The position numbers and the translations under genes were made by a program. A stretch of 64,000 nucleotides of DNA. Source: RYN-230 sp963717125. GTDB taxonomy: Bacteria > Actinomycetota > Actinomycetes > Streptosporangiales > Streptosporangiaceae. Positions within the stretch are counted from its first letter, which is position 1. Every line of letters starts with the position of its first letter. Below, one piece after another: positions 1-9,387 of the stretch. The DNA is taken from positions 62,001 to 126,000 of the forward strand of contig CAVQVG010000013.1 of assembly GCA_963717125.1 (NCBI GenBank), written 5' to 3'. The notes below the pieces were generated by a model. That model ran no database searches, had not been told where the DNA came from, and saw nothing but the letters and a program-made list of their open reading frames with translations.

Positions 1-128
1 GACGGTCTGACGACCTCCACGCCTCTGCACTACTGTGCTCCGAGCAGACGCGCGCTCATGCCGCGCATAGCGTCCGCTGTGGGACCTAGGCCAACTGGTC
101 ACTCGCATGGGTGGTTGGGAGCCTGTGG

Positions 129-569
129 TCACCACTGGTATGGCAGAAACTTCCCGTTCATCACAACGACGACTCGGTCACCGTCGGGGTGGGGCTCGCG
201 GGTGACATCGAGGCGGAAGTTGATCGCGCTCATAATGCCGTCACCGAACTCCTCGTGGATGAGCTCCTTGATTGTCGGGCCATAGACCTGCAGTACCTCA
301 TAGAACCTGTACATCGTAGGGTCCGCCGGCACCGCAGCCCCCAGCGCTCCGCGTGTCGGCTGCAACTGGAGGGCCTGCTCGACTTCTTCTCCCAGATCGA
401 GCAGCGAGCAGGCCGCCTTGGCCTGGGCGGCGCTCATCGGCTGCTGGCCCAGCAGCGCCGATGTCGTCCAGGCCACCGGCCGCCCGACAGCCTCTGCGAG
501 TTGCGCCCAGGTCACGCCCAGCCTGGCTTTGGCCAGGCGGACAGCCGCGGCCGCCTCGTTCTTGCTCAC
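129..569 (-). CDS. cynS: Cyanate hydratase (cyanase)
   Basis: Cyanase converts cyanate plus bicarbonate to carbamate and CO2, and the carbamate decays to ammonia and a second CO2. The product is 146 residues, close to the usual 150-156. The N-terminal part (about 1-75) matches the helical cyanase domain. The C-terminal domain carries the family block MYRFYEVLQVYG followed by HEEFGDGIMSAINF. The catalytic triad known in E. coli (Arg96, Glu99, Ser122) corresponds to Arg88, Glu91 and Ser114 here, all present. The gene is divergent from a gamma-carbonic-anhydrase-like gene 216 bp away, which makes sense because cyanase consumes bicarbonate. Confidence 0.95.
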   Translation of the reverse strand: MSKNEAAAAVRLAKARLGVTWAQLAEAVGRPVAWTTSALLGQQPMSAAQAKAACSLLDLGEEVEQALQLQPTRGALGAAVPADPTMYRFYEVLQVYGPTIKELIHEEFGDGIMSAINFRLDVTREPHPDGDRVVVVMNGKFLPYQW

Positions 570-785
570 GATCCCGTCCTTCCCGCCGTCCCCACCGACA
601 ACCAGACCACGTCACCGGCAGGCTACGCGACCCATGTTCCACCCGGATGACGGACGAGCTGACCCGGAAGTCACACTCAGTTGACCTTTGTGGTCGACCT
701 CATCTGCCGCCGTGAGCATGGGTGGGTGGCCATCCGGCCGGCGGGCGGTTGGCTGTGCCGTCCGAGTTGGGTGCACAGTGGGCTG
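570..785. promoter_or_regulatory. Divergent intergenic region between cynS and the gamma-CA-like gene
   Basis: The 216 bp between two divergent genes must hold both promoters. I could not pick out convincing -10/-35 pairs or an operator. Overlapping reading frames here on both strands have no recognisable family. Confidence 0.35.
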
Positions 786-1397
786 ATGGAGATTCGTCAC
801 CGGGAGAGCAGCCCGTCGGTCGATCCGGAAGCCTACGTAGCGCCGACTGCGGTGCTCAGCGGCCAGGTGCGGGTGGGGCCGGGCAGTTGCGTGCTGCACG
901 GCGCGGTGCTGAGCGCCGACGGCGGCCCGGTGGAGGTTGGCGCCAACTGCGTGATCATGGAGCACGCTGTGCTGCGGGGAACGCCCCGGCATCCGCTCAC
1001 GGTCGGAGATCACGTGCTGGCCGGCCCGCACTCCCACCTGACGGGCTGCACGGTCGGCGACGAGGTCTTCATCGCGACCAGTGCCATGGTCTTCAACGGT
1101 GCGCAGATCGGCCGCGCCAGCAGTGTCGCACTGGGCGGCGCCGTCCATATCGGCTGTGTGGTGCCACCACAGACCCGGATTCCGATCGGCTGGGTAGCCG
1201 TAGGCGATCCCGCCCGCCTTTACCCGCCGGGTGAGGCCGGGAACATCCGGGCCGGGCTGGAAGAAGCTGGCGGTTTCCTTCCGTTCGTCTTCGGCACCGA
1301 CACGGCAGCGGACCGCGGCGAGCAAATGCGCTCCGCCATGCGCCGGTACGCCGGTTTCCTGTCCCGTTCCCACTACGGCGATGAACCAGCCCGCTAA
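786..1397 (+). CDS. Gamma-carbonic-anhydrase-like hexapeptide-repeat protein
   Basis: This 203-residue protein has the left-handed beta-helix repeat pattern (VGPGSCVLHGAVLS, VGANCVIMEHAVL, VGDEVFIATSAMVFNGAQIG) typical of gamma carbonic anhydrases and the PaaY/CaiE group. ATG at 786 is chosen because the longer frame from 681 adds unrelated sequence. A carbonic anhydrase beside cyanase would recycle CO2 to the bicarbonate that cyanase needs, as cynT does in E. coli. The three zinc-ligand histidines do not sit in canonical positions: the usual HGxxxHG pattern reads GPHSHLTG. Zinc binding and activity are therefore uncertain, and it could be an acyltransferase-like or structural relative. Confidence 0.75.
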   Translation: MEIRHRESSPSVDPEAYVAPTAVLSGQVRVGPGSCVLHGAVLSADGGPVEVGANCVIMEHAVLRGTPRHPLTVGDHVLAGPHSHLTGCTVGDEVFIATSAMVFNGAQIGRASSVALGGAVHIGCVVPPQTRIPIGWVAVGDPARLYPPGEAGNIRAGLEEAGGFLPFVFGTDTAADRGEQMRSAMRRYAGFLSRSHYGDEPAR

Positions 1398-1425
1398 CGC
1401 CAGACACCAGGCCTGACCACGACGG

Positions 1426-2283
1426 TTGAAACGCGCTGTCATGCCGCCGACCGTGTTGCGTGGAGCGGCACCATGGTGGTTGACGCGTTGGCCGGGGGCG
1501 CGGACGCTGGCTGGTGTGACGGGGACTGCTGATCATGTGCTCGGCAACCGGGCGGCATGGGACCGGCTGGCAACGGACTACGCCTGCCCGGGCCTGGACA
1601 ACTGGGCGGCCAGCGAACCGGCCTGGGGAATCTGGAAGGTCCCCGAGACCCAGCTTGGCGTCTTGCCGCCGCGCCTGGACGGCGCCGACGCCCTGGAACT
1701 GGGATGCGGCACTGGCTATGTCTCCGCGTGGCTAGCACGCCGCGGCGCCCGGCCGGTCGGCGTGGACAATTCCGCCGCCCAGCTGGCCACTGCCGCGGCG
1801 CTGCAAGACCGGTTCAGGCTGCGTTTCCCCCTGATCCAGGCCAGCGCCGAGCAAGCCCCGTTCACCGACGCCGCCTTCGACCTGGTGATCTCCGAATACG
1901 GCGCCAGCAACTGGTGCGACCCGTATGCCTGGATTCCCGAAGCGGCCCGGGTACTGCGTCCAGGCGGTGAACTGGTATTCCTGGTCAACGCGGTCCAGGC
2001 CGTCCTTACCTGGCCTGAGCAAGACGACCTGCCCGCCACCGAAACTCTGCAGCGCCCCTACTTCGGCATGCACCGCTTCCAGTGGCAGGGCAGCGATGCG
2101 GTCGAGTTCCACCTCGGCCACGGCGACATGATCCGGCTGCTGCGTAACTGCGGGCTCGAAATCGCCGATCTCATTGAGATCCAGCCCCCGCCCGGCTCAA
2201 CCACCAGGCACCCGATCGCCACCTTGGACTGGGCCCGGCAATGGCCCTGTGAAGAAGTCTGGAAAGCCTGCAAACCATCCTGA
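1426..2283 (+). CDS. Class I SAM-dependent methyltransferase
   Basis: A class I (type 11) methyltransferase of up to 285 residues. Motif I is ALELGCGTGYVSAWLARRG, followed by the acidic ribose-binding residue in PVGVDNS, the motif IV region DLVISEYG, and the post-motif AARVLRPGGELVFLV. The substrate is unknown. The start is uncertain: ATG 1426, ATG 1441 and GTG 1516 are all in frame. The first 30 residues (rich in Trp, Arg and Pro) do not resemble the family, and a dispersed repeat lies at 1429-1453, so GTG 1516 is the better biological start. It follows the gamma-CA-like gene on the same strand after 28 bp and may be co-transcribed. Confidence 0.85.
   Translation: MKRAVMPPTVLRGAAPWWLTRWPGARTLAGVTGTADHVLGNRAAWDRLATDYACPGLDNWAASEPAWGIWKVPETQLGVLPPRLDGADALELGCGTGYVSAWLARRGARPVGVDNSAAQLATAAALQDRFRLRFPLIQASAEQAPFTDAAFDLVISEYGASNWCDPYAWIPEAARVLRPGGELVFLVNAVQAVLTWPEQDDLPATETLQRPYFGMHRFQWQGSDAVEFHLGHGDMIRLLRNCGLEIADLIEIQPPPGSTTRHPIATLDWARQWPCEEVWKACKPS
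1429..1453 (+). repeat. Dispersed intergenic repeat, copy 1
   Basis: These 25 bp match 31953-31977 at 24 of 25 positions. Weaker relatives with the core CGCTCATGCCGC are at about 49-66, 2294-2311 and 11792-11806. Its presence argues against ATG 1426 as a true start. Confidence 0.6.
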
Positions 2284-2411
2284 CCTGATGCTACGAACGC
2301 ACGCTCATGCCGCTCTGGGTTTGACCTGGCGGGCGGGTCGGGCCGACTTCCTGACGCTTCTTGAGCGTAGCGATCCTTGGTCGCTAGGTTCTGGACGTTT
2401 GTGTCAAGTTT

Positions 2412-4045
2412 TCACGCGGCCGCGCCGAGGCGGGCGCAGGTTATGTAGGTGCCAATGTGGTGGTCGATGGCACGCAGGGCGGCTCGGAGTTCGGGTGGAG
2501 CCTGGGGCTGGTCGGCGGCCAGGAGCGGCCGCAGCAGCCGGTTGTGCAGCTTGGTGTAGAAGACGGTGACCTTGATCCCGTCGGGGGTGAGAACGTATCG
2601 GTTGGTGTGCTCGATCCGGCGGATCAGCCCGGTCATCCGGAGCCGCCGCAGGTCATAGGTCATCTGGCCGGGGGTGTAGGGGCCGTGCAGCAGTCCGGTC
2701 ATCAAGGCGCGAAGGCTCTTGTTGGTGATGCCGGTGGCGGCGAGCAGGGTGGTGCACAGGGCGCCGGCCAGGGCCATGACCCGAGGATCGCCGAAGCGTA
2801 GCGCCGGGGTCCTCCGCCCGCCCGCGTCAGCGGAGGGGTGCGCGATCCGCTCAAAGGCTGGGCTCGCGAGGACGGTGCCCTGGCCGGCACGTTCAGCTTC
2901 TAGTATGCGGTGGTTGGCGGCGCGGGCTTTGGACTGGAGGGCTTCGAGGTTGGGCAGCCGGGCGTTGCACCCCAGATCGCGGGGGGCGTTGATGACGGTC
3001 TCGATCCGCATCGCCCGGCCGTCTTTGAGGTACTGCTTGATCCGGGAGTGCTTGCAGAACAGGTTGAGCACGACCCCGCCGGTGTCCGGGCCGATCGTGG
3101 GGCGGTCGATGGCGGTGCGGAAGACGCCGGGGGTGTCGCGGCGGATGTGACGGTTAAAGATGATCTCGACGTTGGCGGGGCGGCCGATGTCGAGGTTGTC
3201 GGCGATCAGGGCCTCGAAGAACGCCCGGGCGCGGCGGGGAGCATCGAATACCAGGGTGCGGGACACCTCGACCTGGCGCATGGAGATCTCCCACCAGTAC
3301 CCGGCCCGCTGGTCAGCCGGGCCGAAGGGCAGCGGGAGCCGGTGCAGCCACCGCTGGGCAAACACCTCGATGGTGCCTGGCTGCAGCCGGTCGCAGATCT
3401 CCTGCAGCGCGACTGGATCATCGCAGGCGGCAAACCCGTTGGACAGCTCGGTGAAGGCGATCCCGGCCCTGGCTGCCTGCCGCTTGGCCCACTCGTGCCC
3501 GTTGACCCAGATCTTGGCCGGGTAGGGGAAGTACGCGCAGACCTTGATGAACGCCGGGCCGAAGCCCTCGTCCCACAGGTAGAAGTAATAGCAGGTCACC
3601 CGCCGGTCAGCCTTGGTGAAGGTGAACTGTGGCGCCGCCGTGCTGGTCTCCCGCCGGTAAGCGGTCCAGACCCGCTGGAACTCCTGCGCCACCCGATCGC
3701 CGCCACCCGCGAGCGGCCCTGAGCCGCGGCCTGCTTTAAGTACGGGGACATCACATCGGCCTTGCGGTCGTCCTTGGCGAACTTGACCCAGGGGATGTCA
3801 CTGGCCTCGGCGAAGGAGGCCACCGCCCGGCGGAACCGCTGCCCGATCTTGTCGAACAGCGCCGGGGAGGGAATCGGCAGGCCCAGGTGCTGGGTCATGA
3901 ACGCGACCACCTGCCCGCTGGATTGCAGGATCGGCACGTAAGCGTTGAGGTAGACCCGGTCCAGGCACTCGATGTCCAGCTTCACATGCCCGCCGAGGAC
4001 CTCATTCACCGTCACCACGCGTGCACCCATGACGCCCCTCCGCAA
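2412..4045 (-). pseudogene. Conserved actinobacterial protein of unknown function, frameshifted
   Basis: Two frames read as one protein. The N-terminal part (4045 down to about 3695) begins with VNEVLGGHVKLDIECLDRVY and runs to GRSRVAAIG. The C-terminal part (from about 3692 to 2412) continues with AQEFQRVWTAYRRET. I recognise this as a conserved family common in actinobacteria and often annotated hypothetical. Its last third (about ITNKSLRALM to YVLTPDGIKV) looks like a winged-helix DNA-binding region. The break fits loss of one base from a G4 run: only three C remain on the plus strand at 3692-3694. The intact product would be about 544 residues. It may be a pseudogene or a sequencing error. 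It lies directly beside the IS701-family element. Confidence 0.75.
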
Positions 4046-4131
4046 CCACCCCTATGAACGCGAGGATGAACGAAGACGCACTGTCTGACCAGCCCCAGCC
4101 ACGCAGCTCGGCGGTCAGAGGCGGAGCCTCA

Positions 4132-4170
4132 CTGGTAGGGCAGCCGTACTTCGTGTCTTGATCATGGACC
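4132..4170 (+). repeat. Terminal inverted repeat, left end of IS701-family element
   Basis: Read inward from 4132, this 38-bp stretch matches the reverse complement of 7145-7182 at about 34 of 38 positions, including 21 bp without mismatch (GTAGGGCAGCCGTACTTCGTG). Flanking 4-mers are CTGG on this side and CTAG at the far end, resembling the 4-bp CTAG-like target of IS701 elements. Confidence 0.8.
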
Positions 4171-5535
4171 GGCTGTTTGCCTGCTCAGGCGGGCCCGCTG
4201 GTGGAACCAGCGGGCTCTGGCTTGGTGGCGGCGCCGCCACCATGACCAGCGCAGGTGGTGGCGGATGGTCTGCCAGGTGCGGGTAACCAGGTTGAAGACC
4301 CGTCTGATCTCGGCGACGGTGAGCGGGATCAGGCCTGGGTCGCCGGGGGGCGGGTCGCCGGGTGAGGTGGGCGGGCGGGCCAGCGCGCTGGTGCGGGGGC
4401 AGGCTAATGCCGCGGTGACGGCGCAGACCGCGAGCGCGGCCATGGCAAGGGCCAGGTGCCGGCAGATCGGGGTGTAGTGGCGGACCTGGCTGTCGGCCAG
4501 CCCGAACCAGCTCTTGCCGAACGCGAAATCCTCCTCGACCGGCCAGCGCCGCCCTGCGGTACGGACCAGGGTGATGAACGAGCAGGCCCGGTCCGCTGGC
4601 ACGTGGCAGTAGAAGAACGCACGGTCAGTGTGGTCTTTAAGGTTGCGGCGGATGAGCAGGTGGTGGCGGGGGCTGGCGGTGGCCAGCCACGCCCAGCCGT
4701 AGTCCCGCTCGCCCTTGGATCCCTGCCCGGCCGAGGCGGTCCGCCAGGCCCGGGCCGGGACCAGCCGGGCGGCGTGATCGGCGCGCACCTTCTGACCGGT
4801 GGGCAGCGTGACGCGCTGCGAGCAGGGGAACTTAAGCACATACCCAGTGCGCCGCTCTTCCAGGAAAGACCGCAGCTTAGCGTCCCGCCCATAGACTTCG
4901 TCGCCGCTCACCCACGGCGGGCAGCGCCCCTCGGCGATAAGTTGTTTGATCATCTCGGCCGCGAGCTGCGGCTTTGTCTTGAACTCCAGGTCCTCGGGGA
5001 TGCCCGCGGCGCGGCGCCGGCCGTGCTCACCCGCCCAGTCCCTGGGCACATACAGCCTGGCATTGATGATGGCGTGCCCGGCCAGGGCGGCGTAGCTGGC
5101 GTAGACGACATTGATCCCGTTAGCGACCCGCCCGGCGCAGCCCAGGTACTGGCGTTTCACCCCGGCGGTGCGCTCGCCGGCCTTCTCTTGCCCAGACTCA
5201 TCAATCACCAGCACCGCATCAGCCGGGCCGCCCAGCCGGGCGACCGCGAATGTGCGCACCGCGCGTATCGCCTCACACGCGTCCCAGGCCGCGCGTTTCA
5301 GCAGCCGCTGCATCTTGTCCGGCGTGGCATCCCCAGCCTGCTCGGCCAGCGCCCAGCAGTTCTTGCGCGGCAGGTCACCGATCAGCCCGGTGATGTACTT
5401 GCGGGCCTGGCGGCGCGGCTCCACCCGGGCGAAACACGGCGCCAGGCACCCCATCAGCTCATCCAGATTCCCGCAGGCCAGCCCGGCCTCTTCTGCAGTT
5501 GAGGCAGCAGCCGCCTCAAGATCAGTAGTGATCAC
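4162..5535 (-). mobile_element. IS701-family DDE transposase
   Basis: A 457-residue transposase. The N-terminal third (LDELMGCLAPCFARVEPRRQ) and the catalytic region with AVLVIDESGQEKAG, WVSGDEVYGRD and RRWPVEEDFAFGKSWFGLADSQVRHY are typical of IS701-family DDE enzymes that act on IS ends. The frame is intact, so it may be functional. The stop lies about 26 bp inside the left terminal repeat. A C-terminal Arg/Trp-rich tail after about residue 400 is unremarkable for high-GC copies. On the start side, only the inner part of a right terminal repeat occurs nearby (5609-5624); the next full one is at 7145-7182. Confidence 0.92.
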
Positions 5536-5608
5536 AAACTAATGATCACGAGGCGGCTGTCTCCAGCATGCCCAATCTGCCCGATCGGGCCAGGTCATCC
5601 CGCTTCGC

Positions 5609-5624
5609 CAGGTCACGAAGTACA
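5609..5624 (-). repeat. Partial copy of the IS701 terminal repeat
   Basis: The reverse complement contains GTACTTCGTGACCTG, identical to the inner part of the repeat at 7145-7182. The outer part (GTAGGGCAGCC) is absent. This looks like a truncated or recombined right end of the transposase unit. Confidence 0.6.
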
Positions 5625-5689
5625 GGAAGACACTCGCGTCCTGGCCCCGGGGGAGGAATGAGGACCCGATTCATGGATCCTGGAGCTTG

Positions 5690-7024
5690 TCACCGCGGCA
5701 GTTCGATCTCGGCCCAGGCCGCTTCCCACAAGGTGCTCACAGTCACCCGGAGGCTCTTGCGGGCCGGGTCCACTGGCGGCCAGAACCAGAAGCTGCGGCT
5801 GCCCTCATGGCCGGGGGAGACTCGCCCGCCGCCAGCTATGCCCTCGTGCTCGTTCCCGGCGTCATCGATGGCGCGTACCTGGAAGCAGGGCGCGCTCATG
5901 GGCCAGTATTCCCCGTGCACCCAGGGATGGCCGTACAACTGGACACTCACCAGCTCCCCCTGGGCGGAGACACTCTCCATCACCGCAGTGGCATGCTCCA
6001 GTGGCAGCCGCACCGCCAGCCCGCGATGTTCCGCTGGCCGGAACTCCACAGTGCCCGGCATGACGTCTGCGACTCCCCGGCCCTGAGCCACCCGGTGGGC
6101 GCGGCGGCCCCATCGGTGAACCAGCCGCGTGCGCCAGCCAGGCCCGCTGGCGGGGGACTCGCGCAGCAAGGTGCTGGTGACTGGCAACGCGCCCACTGCC
6201 ATCAGGCTGTCAGCCACGATGGCAACGATCTCCGCCGCATCCTCCGGTCCCACCTCCGCCTCATTTATCGAAATCTTGGTGACGGGCGCAAGCGCAGCCA
6301 AATAGCACTCCGCCGCGGTCGGCCACGGCGCGGCGGCCGCCCCCACCGGCACCTGGGCCGGGAGCGGCAGGGAGACCCGGGCCGATGCACCCGCACCCGT
6401 GGGACTGAACTCAAGCCAGGCAGGCTTCCTGTCCGGGTCCTGGGCTACCAGCACGTCGCCGTGCCATTCTTGCCGATCACGGCCGCGGCCCCCGCCAGCT
6501 GACACGTCACCCCACTCATAGGGACGGCCGGTGTCGTCGGTGAGCGAGATCTCCGACATGGCCTGCCGCATCGGCACATCCGGGGCAGGAAGATCCCCGC
6601 CGGGATCGGGAGCAGTCGCATGGAAGCTCAGCCGCAATCCCGCTGCGGTCAGCTTCACCCACTCAAAGCAAACGTCGGCGACCGACGTCCGGCAATGCAC
6701 CCCCGCGGCGGCTACCGACAACGGGACCTCACGCAGCCCGGCAGGACCGGCGATCCGGGACTGCCAGTACTCGTGGGCGCCCGGCCGGACTGCCAGCTCG
6801 CCGCTCGTAACTCCCCAGACGTCCCTAAAGCCTTTACGCTCTAACGCCAGCCGGAGCTCGGCCAAGATGGTCTCGGCCCGAGGCTCCTGCAGCAGGCCAA
6901 GCATCACGAACGCATTCGCCACCGCCATCAGGCCCAGCGAGAGAGGGAAAAGAGGCCTGTCCCGCTCTGCCCGCAACAAGGCCTCGGCCGTCAGCGACCG
7001 AAGGCATGCCTCCGGATGTGGCAT
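5690..7024 (-). CDS. Protein of unknown function inside the IS terminal repeats
   Basis: I do not recognise this 444-residue protein. ATG 7024 (MPHPEACLRSLTAEALL) is preferred because the frame upstream of it runs through the terminal repeat and has no protein-like character. The N-terminal 60 residues are helical and include one hydrophobic stretch (PLFPLSLGLMAVANAFVMLG). The rest alternates beta-rich segments with many Trp residues (WGVTSGELAV, WPPVDPARKSLRVTV), suggesting two or three beta-sandwich-like domains. It has no transposition motif, although it lies between inverted repeats matching the IS701 ends. It could be a passenger gene, or a chromosomal gene caught between two IS ends. 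Confidence 0.65.
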   Translation of the reverse strand: MPHPEACLRSLTAEALLRAERDRPLFPLSLGLMAVANAFVMLGLLQEPRAETILAELRLALERKGFRDVWGVTSGELAVRPGAHEYWQSRIAGPAGLREVPLSVAAAGVHCRTSVADVCFEWVKLTAAGLRLSFHATAPDPGGDLPAPDVPMRQAMSEISLTDDTGRPYEWGDVSAGGGRGRDRQEWHGDVLVAQDPDRKPAWLEFSPTGAGASARVSLPLPAQVPVGAAAAPWPTAAECYLAALAPVTKISINEAEVGPEDAAEIVAIVADSLMAVGALPVTSTLLRESPASGPGWRTRLVHRWGRRAHRVAQGRGVADVMPGTVEFRPAEHRGLAVRLPLEHATAVMESVSAQGELVSVQLYGHPWVHGEYWPMSAPCFQVRAIDDAGNEHEGIAGGGRVSPGHEGSRSFWFWPPVDPARKSLRVTVSTLWEAAWAEIELPR

Positions 7025-7428
7025 CACACGGCAAGTATGACAGGACGCGCAAGCGGCAGCCAGGCCATGCCCGTTGCCTGCCTGTGAGTATCTAGCAGTC
7101 GCACCCGGGGACTGGCGGCCCGCTGACGGGCAGGCAGGCGGCCGATCCATGATCAGGTCACGAAGTACGGCTGCCCTACTAGCGGGACGACCCGGACTCC
7201 GGCCATTACCGCCAGGTCGGCCAGCCCGACCGCAACGATAGGCACGGCCCAGCTCAAGATCAACTGAGTTGCGGCTCATGCCTCACCGCGCGAGGTCGCT
7301 TTGTGGCTAAAAGCAACTACCGGCCTGGATTGAGCTTTACAGTGTCGGGCGGGATCGGTTCGCCCGACCAAGGCCTTAAGCGCTTGCAGCCGGACGGCGG
7401 TAGCCGGGGGCTGCGCTCCGTGGGAGGA
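7025..7428. other. Gene-free interval
   Basis: Apart from the terminal repeat at 7145-7182, I see no convincing gene, RNA or regulatory motif in these 404 bp. Confidence 0.5.
7145..7182 (-). repeat. Terminal inverted repeat, full second copy
   Basis: Near-perfect inverted partner of 4132-4170. With that left end it delimits about 3.05 kb containing the transposase and the 444-residue unknown gene. The adjoining 4-mer CTAG (7179-7182) is the preferred target type of IS701 elements. Confidence 0.75.
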
Positions 7429-7989
7429 TCACTGGTCTTCCCACATCTTTCTCCAGGTCGGCGGCCGGCCCCAGTCGATGCTGGCGGGGCGGTTGGCCGG
7501 GCGCTTTCGGGAGAGCTCGCGCCTGGTCAGCTCTATAAAGGCGTCGATCTGCTCCTCGAAGAACACGTCGCCTGCGCCCTGGACGTCAAAGGCCCATCCC
7601 TCTTTGCCCGTATGGTCGGTGTAGCGAGTAACCCGCGTTCCCGCCTGTCCCTGGGCTGCGACCTGCAGGCCTTTCGCCGCTTTGCGGGCATGCGCGGACC
7701 CGGTGAGCTCAACGATGGCCACAGCGCGCCGGACCTCACTTAGCGCGGCGTCGATCCTGCGGTTGAAGTCGGCGCCCGAGAATTCGCCAATTGGCTCCGG
7801 CGGCGGCAGGTTCTGTCTGTGCGTTTCCAGGACGTCCCCGGCAGCCTGGATCAGCTGGGCATAGGCCGCCAGACGCTGATCCCGGCGCTTGCCGCGGCTT
7901 GTGAACATGCCCGTCAGCCCGACTGCGCTGAGCGTTGCCGTGGCGGTTATCAGCTGGCTCCACGGGAACCCGGTCACAGGGATTATCAT
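7429..7989 (-). CDS. Hypothetical protein with one N-terminal membrane segment
   Basis: A 186-residue protein. Residues 10-28 (WSQLITATATLSAVGLTG) form one membrane segment, followed by a basic SRGKRRDQR stretch and a largely helical soluble domain (about 35-125) ending in an acidic/aromatic region. A positive flank right after the hydrophobic segment suggests a cytoplasmic C-terminal domain. I do not recognise a family. The codon usage is normal for the window, which supports a real gene. Nothing nearby indicates its job. Confidence 0.6.
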   Translation of the reverse strand: MIIPVTGFPWSQLITATATLSAVGLTGMFTSRGKRRDQRLAAYAQLIQAAGDVLETHRQNLPPPEPIGEFSGADFNRRIDAALSEVRRAVAIVELTGSAHARKAAKGLQVAAQGQAGTRVTRYTDHTGKEGWAFDVQGAGDVFFEEQIDAFIELTRRELSRKRPANRPASIDWGRPPTWRKMWEDQ

Positions 7990-8243
7990 GCCCGGGCGGG
8001 CGGGCGGAAGACGGGAGATTTCCGGACTTTTCTGCTGCAGTCACATGCCTCCGGCGGGGGCTCCGGAGCCGGGTTCCGCGGCCAATATCTCCGACGTCTC
8101 AGGCGCCGGGCGTAGCGGCTAAGCAGCCGGCTGACTGCTGGACGTCCGCATCTGCCGCTGCAGAACCTTCTGCGCCCGGGTATTTGGGGCAAAGTGCCCG
8201 GAGTGTGACACTGGCGGGCTAGCGCTGCGGCGATACGAGGCTC

Positions 8244-8615
8244 CTACCGCCACACAGGCAACTGCTGCAGCGCCCAGGTATTTCCATCGGGGTCGCTGAA
8301 GGTAACGAAGGAGCCCCACGGCTGTACATCAACATCGCTGGCCGCGACGCCATGCGCGAGGAGTTGCTGGCGAGCGGACTCCACGTCGGCAACCACGACC
8401 TGGACCCCCTTCTGGGAGCCAGGCGCCATGTCAGTGATGCCGGTGCCCATGACGATGGAGCACGCCGACCCGGGCGGGGTGAGCTGCACAAACCGCAGCG
8501 CCTCGTTCACCTGGTGGTCGTGATCAGCGCGGAAACCCACCTGATCCACATAGAAGGCCTTGGCGCGGTCGACATCGGTCACCGGTATCGCCACGAGTTC
8601 GATCTTCCAGTCCAT
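8244..8615 (-). CDS. VOC-family (glyoxalase/bleomycin-resistance-like) protein
   Basis: A 123-residue single-module VOC protein. It opens with MDWKIELVAIPVTDVDRAKAFYVDQVGF, the first beta-alpha-beta unit, and ends with the second-module signature VTFSDPDGNTWALQQ. VOC dimers bind a metal and catalyse isomerisation, dioxygenation or antibiotic sequestration; the substrate cannot be told. The start at 8615 is chosen over 8690 because the extra 25 residues are Arg/Gly-rich and unlike the family. It is a single gene with no evident operon. Confidence 0.85.
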   Translation of the reverse strand: MDWKIELVAIPVTDVDRAKAFYVDQVGFRADHDHQVNEALRFVQLTPPGSACSIVMGTGITDMAPGSQKGVQVVVADVESARQQLLAHGVAASDVDVQPWGSFVTFSDPDGNTWALQQLPVWR

Positions 8616-8901
8616 GCCTGGCACGGTATACCCAGGCTCAGACCGTGAGCCGGCCGCGAACGGCGGCCGACGCCCCCCGCTCATCCTCATGCCCCATTGA
8701 GATGAGTCGTGGAGTTCGACCTCAGATGACCCGATGAGGCGGACAGGTGGGTCAACCGCATCTGCCGCTCTCCGCGGTCAGATCGCCCCTCGGGCGTGGG
8801 TGCCTCGTCGGCTTTCCCCCGTCGCGGCTGTGACGTTGTGTGCGAGCCCACCGCTGCCGCGCACCTTGGAGCCGTCGGCAGCGGTGGAGCCCGCCTGCTG
8901 A

Positions 8902-9387
8902 TTAGATCGTTGCGAGGTATACGGCGACTGGCACCTCGGTGAAGCCGAGCCGTTGGTAGAGGGCTCTGGCCGGCGCGTGGAATGGGTCGCCGCCGGTGCC
9001 GATCTGGACTACCTCGACGTCGCTGGTGCGCATGTGGGCGATGGCGTGTTCGCAGAGGCTGCGGCCGATGTGCTGACGCCGGTGGAGTGCCGATACCGCA
9101 AGAAGATAGATCTCGCCGTGGCGAGATCTGGCGTCGCATCGCCAGGAAATGAGGCCGCTGATCGTGCCGTCAGGGAGGGTAGCCACGGCAGCGTGACGGC
9201 CTGCGCCGGGAGCGTGGAGTGCCGGAAGCTCGTCACGGTAGTTCTGGTCCCAGTGGCCGTGTTGGTGCTGGAACACCTGCTCGCCGAGGAGAGGACGGGC
9301 ATAGCCTTCGAAGAAGGGCCTGAAGGTGTGGGTGAGAAGGTCCATGATCGCCGGATAGTGGTCAACCTCAAGTGGCCGGATGTGCAT
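8902..9387 (-). CDS. GNAT-family N-acetyltransferase
   Basis: A 161-residue GNAT acetyltransferase. It starts with MHIRPLEVDHYPAIMDLL and carries the acetyl-CoA-binding motif A as LLAVSALHRRQHIGRSLCEHAIAH (the Q/RxxGxG/A motif reads RRQHIG). Motif B ends with ARALYQRLGFTEV. The start at 9387 is preferred over 9420 because AGAAAGG lies just upstream as a ribosome binding site. The acceptor substrate is unknown. Confidence 0.88.
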   Translation of the reverse strand: MHIRPLEVDHYPAIMDLLTHTFRPFFEGYARPLLGEQVFQHQHGHWDQNYRDELPALHAPGAGRHAAVATLPDGTISGLISWRCDARSRHGEIYLLAVSALHRRQHIGRSLCEHAIAHMRTSDVEVVQIGTGGDPFHAPARALYQRLGFTEVPVAVYLATI

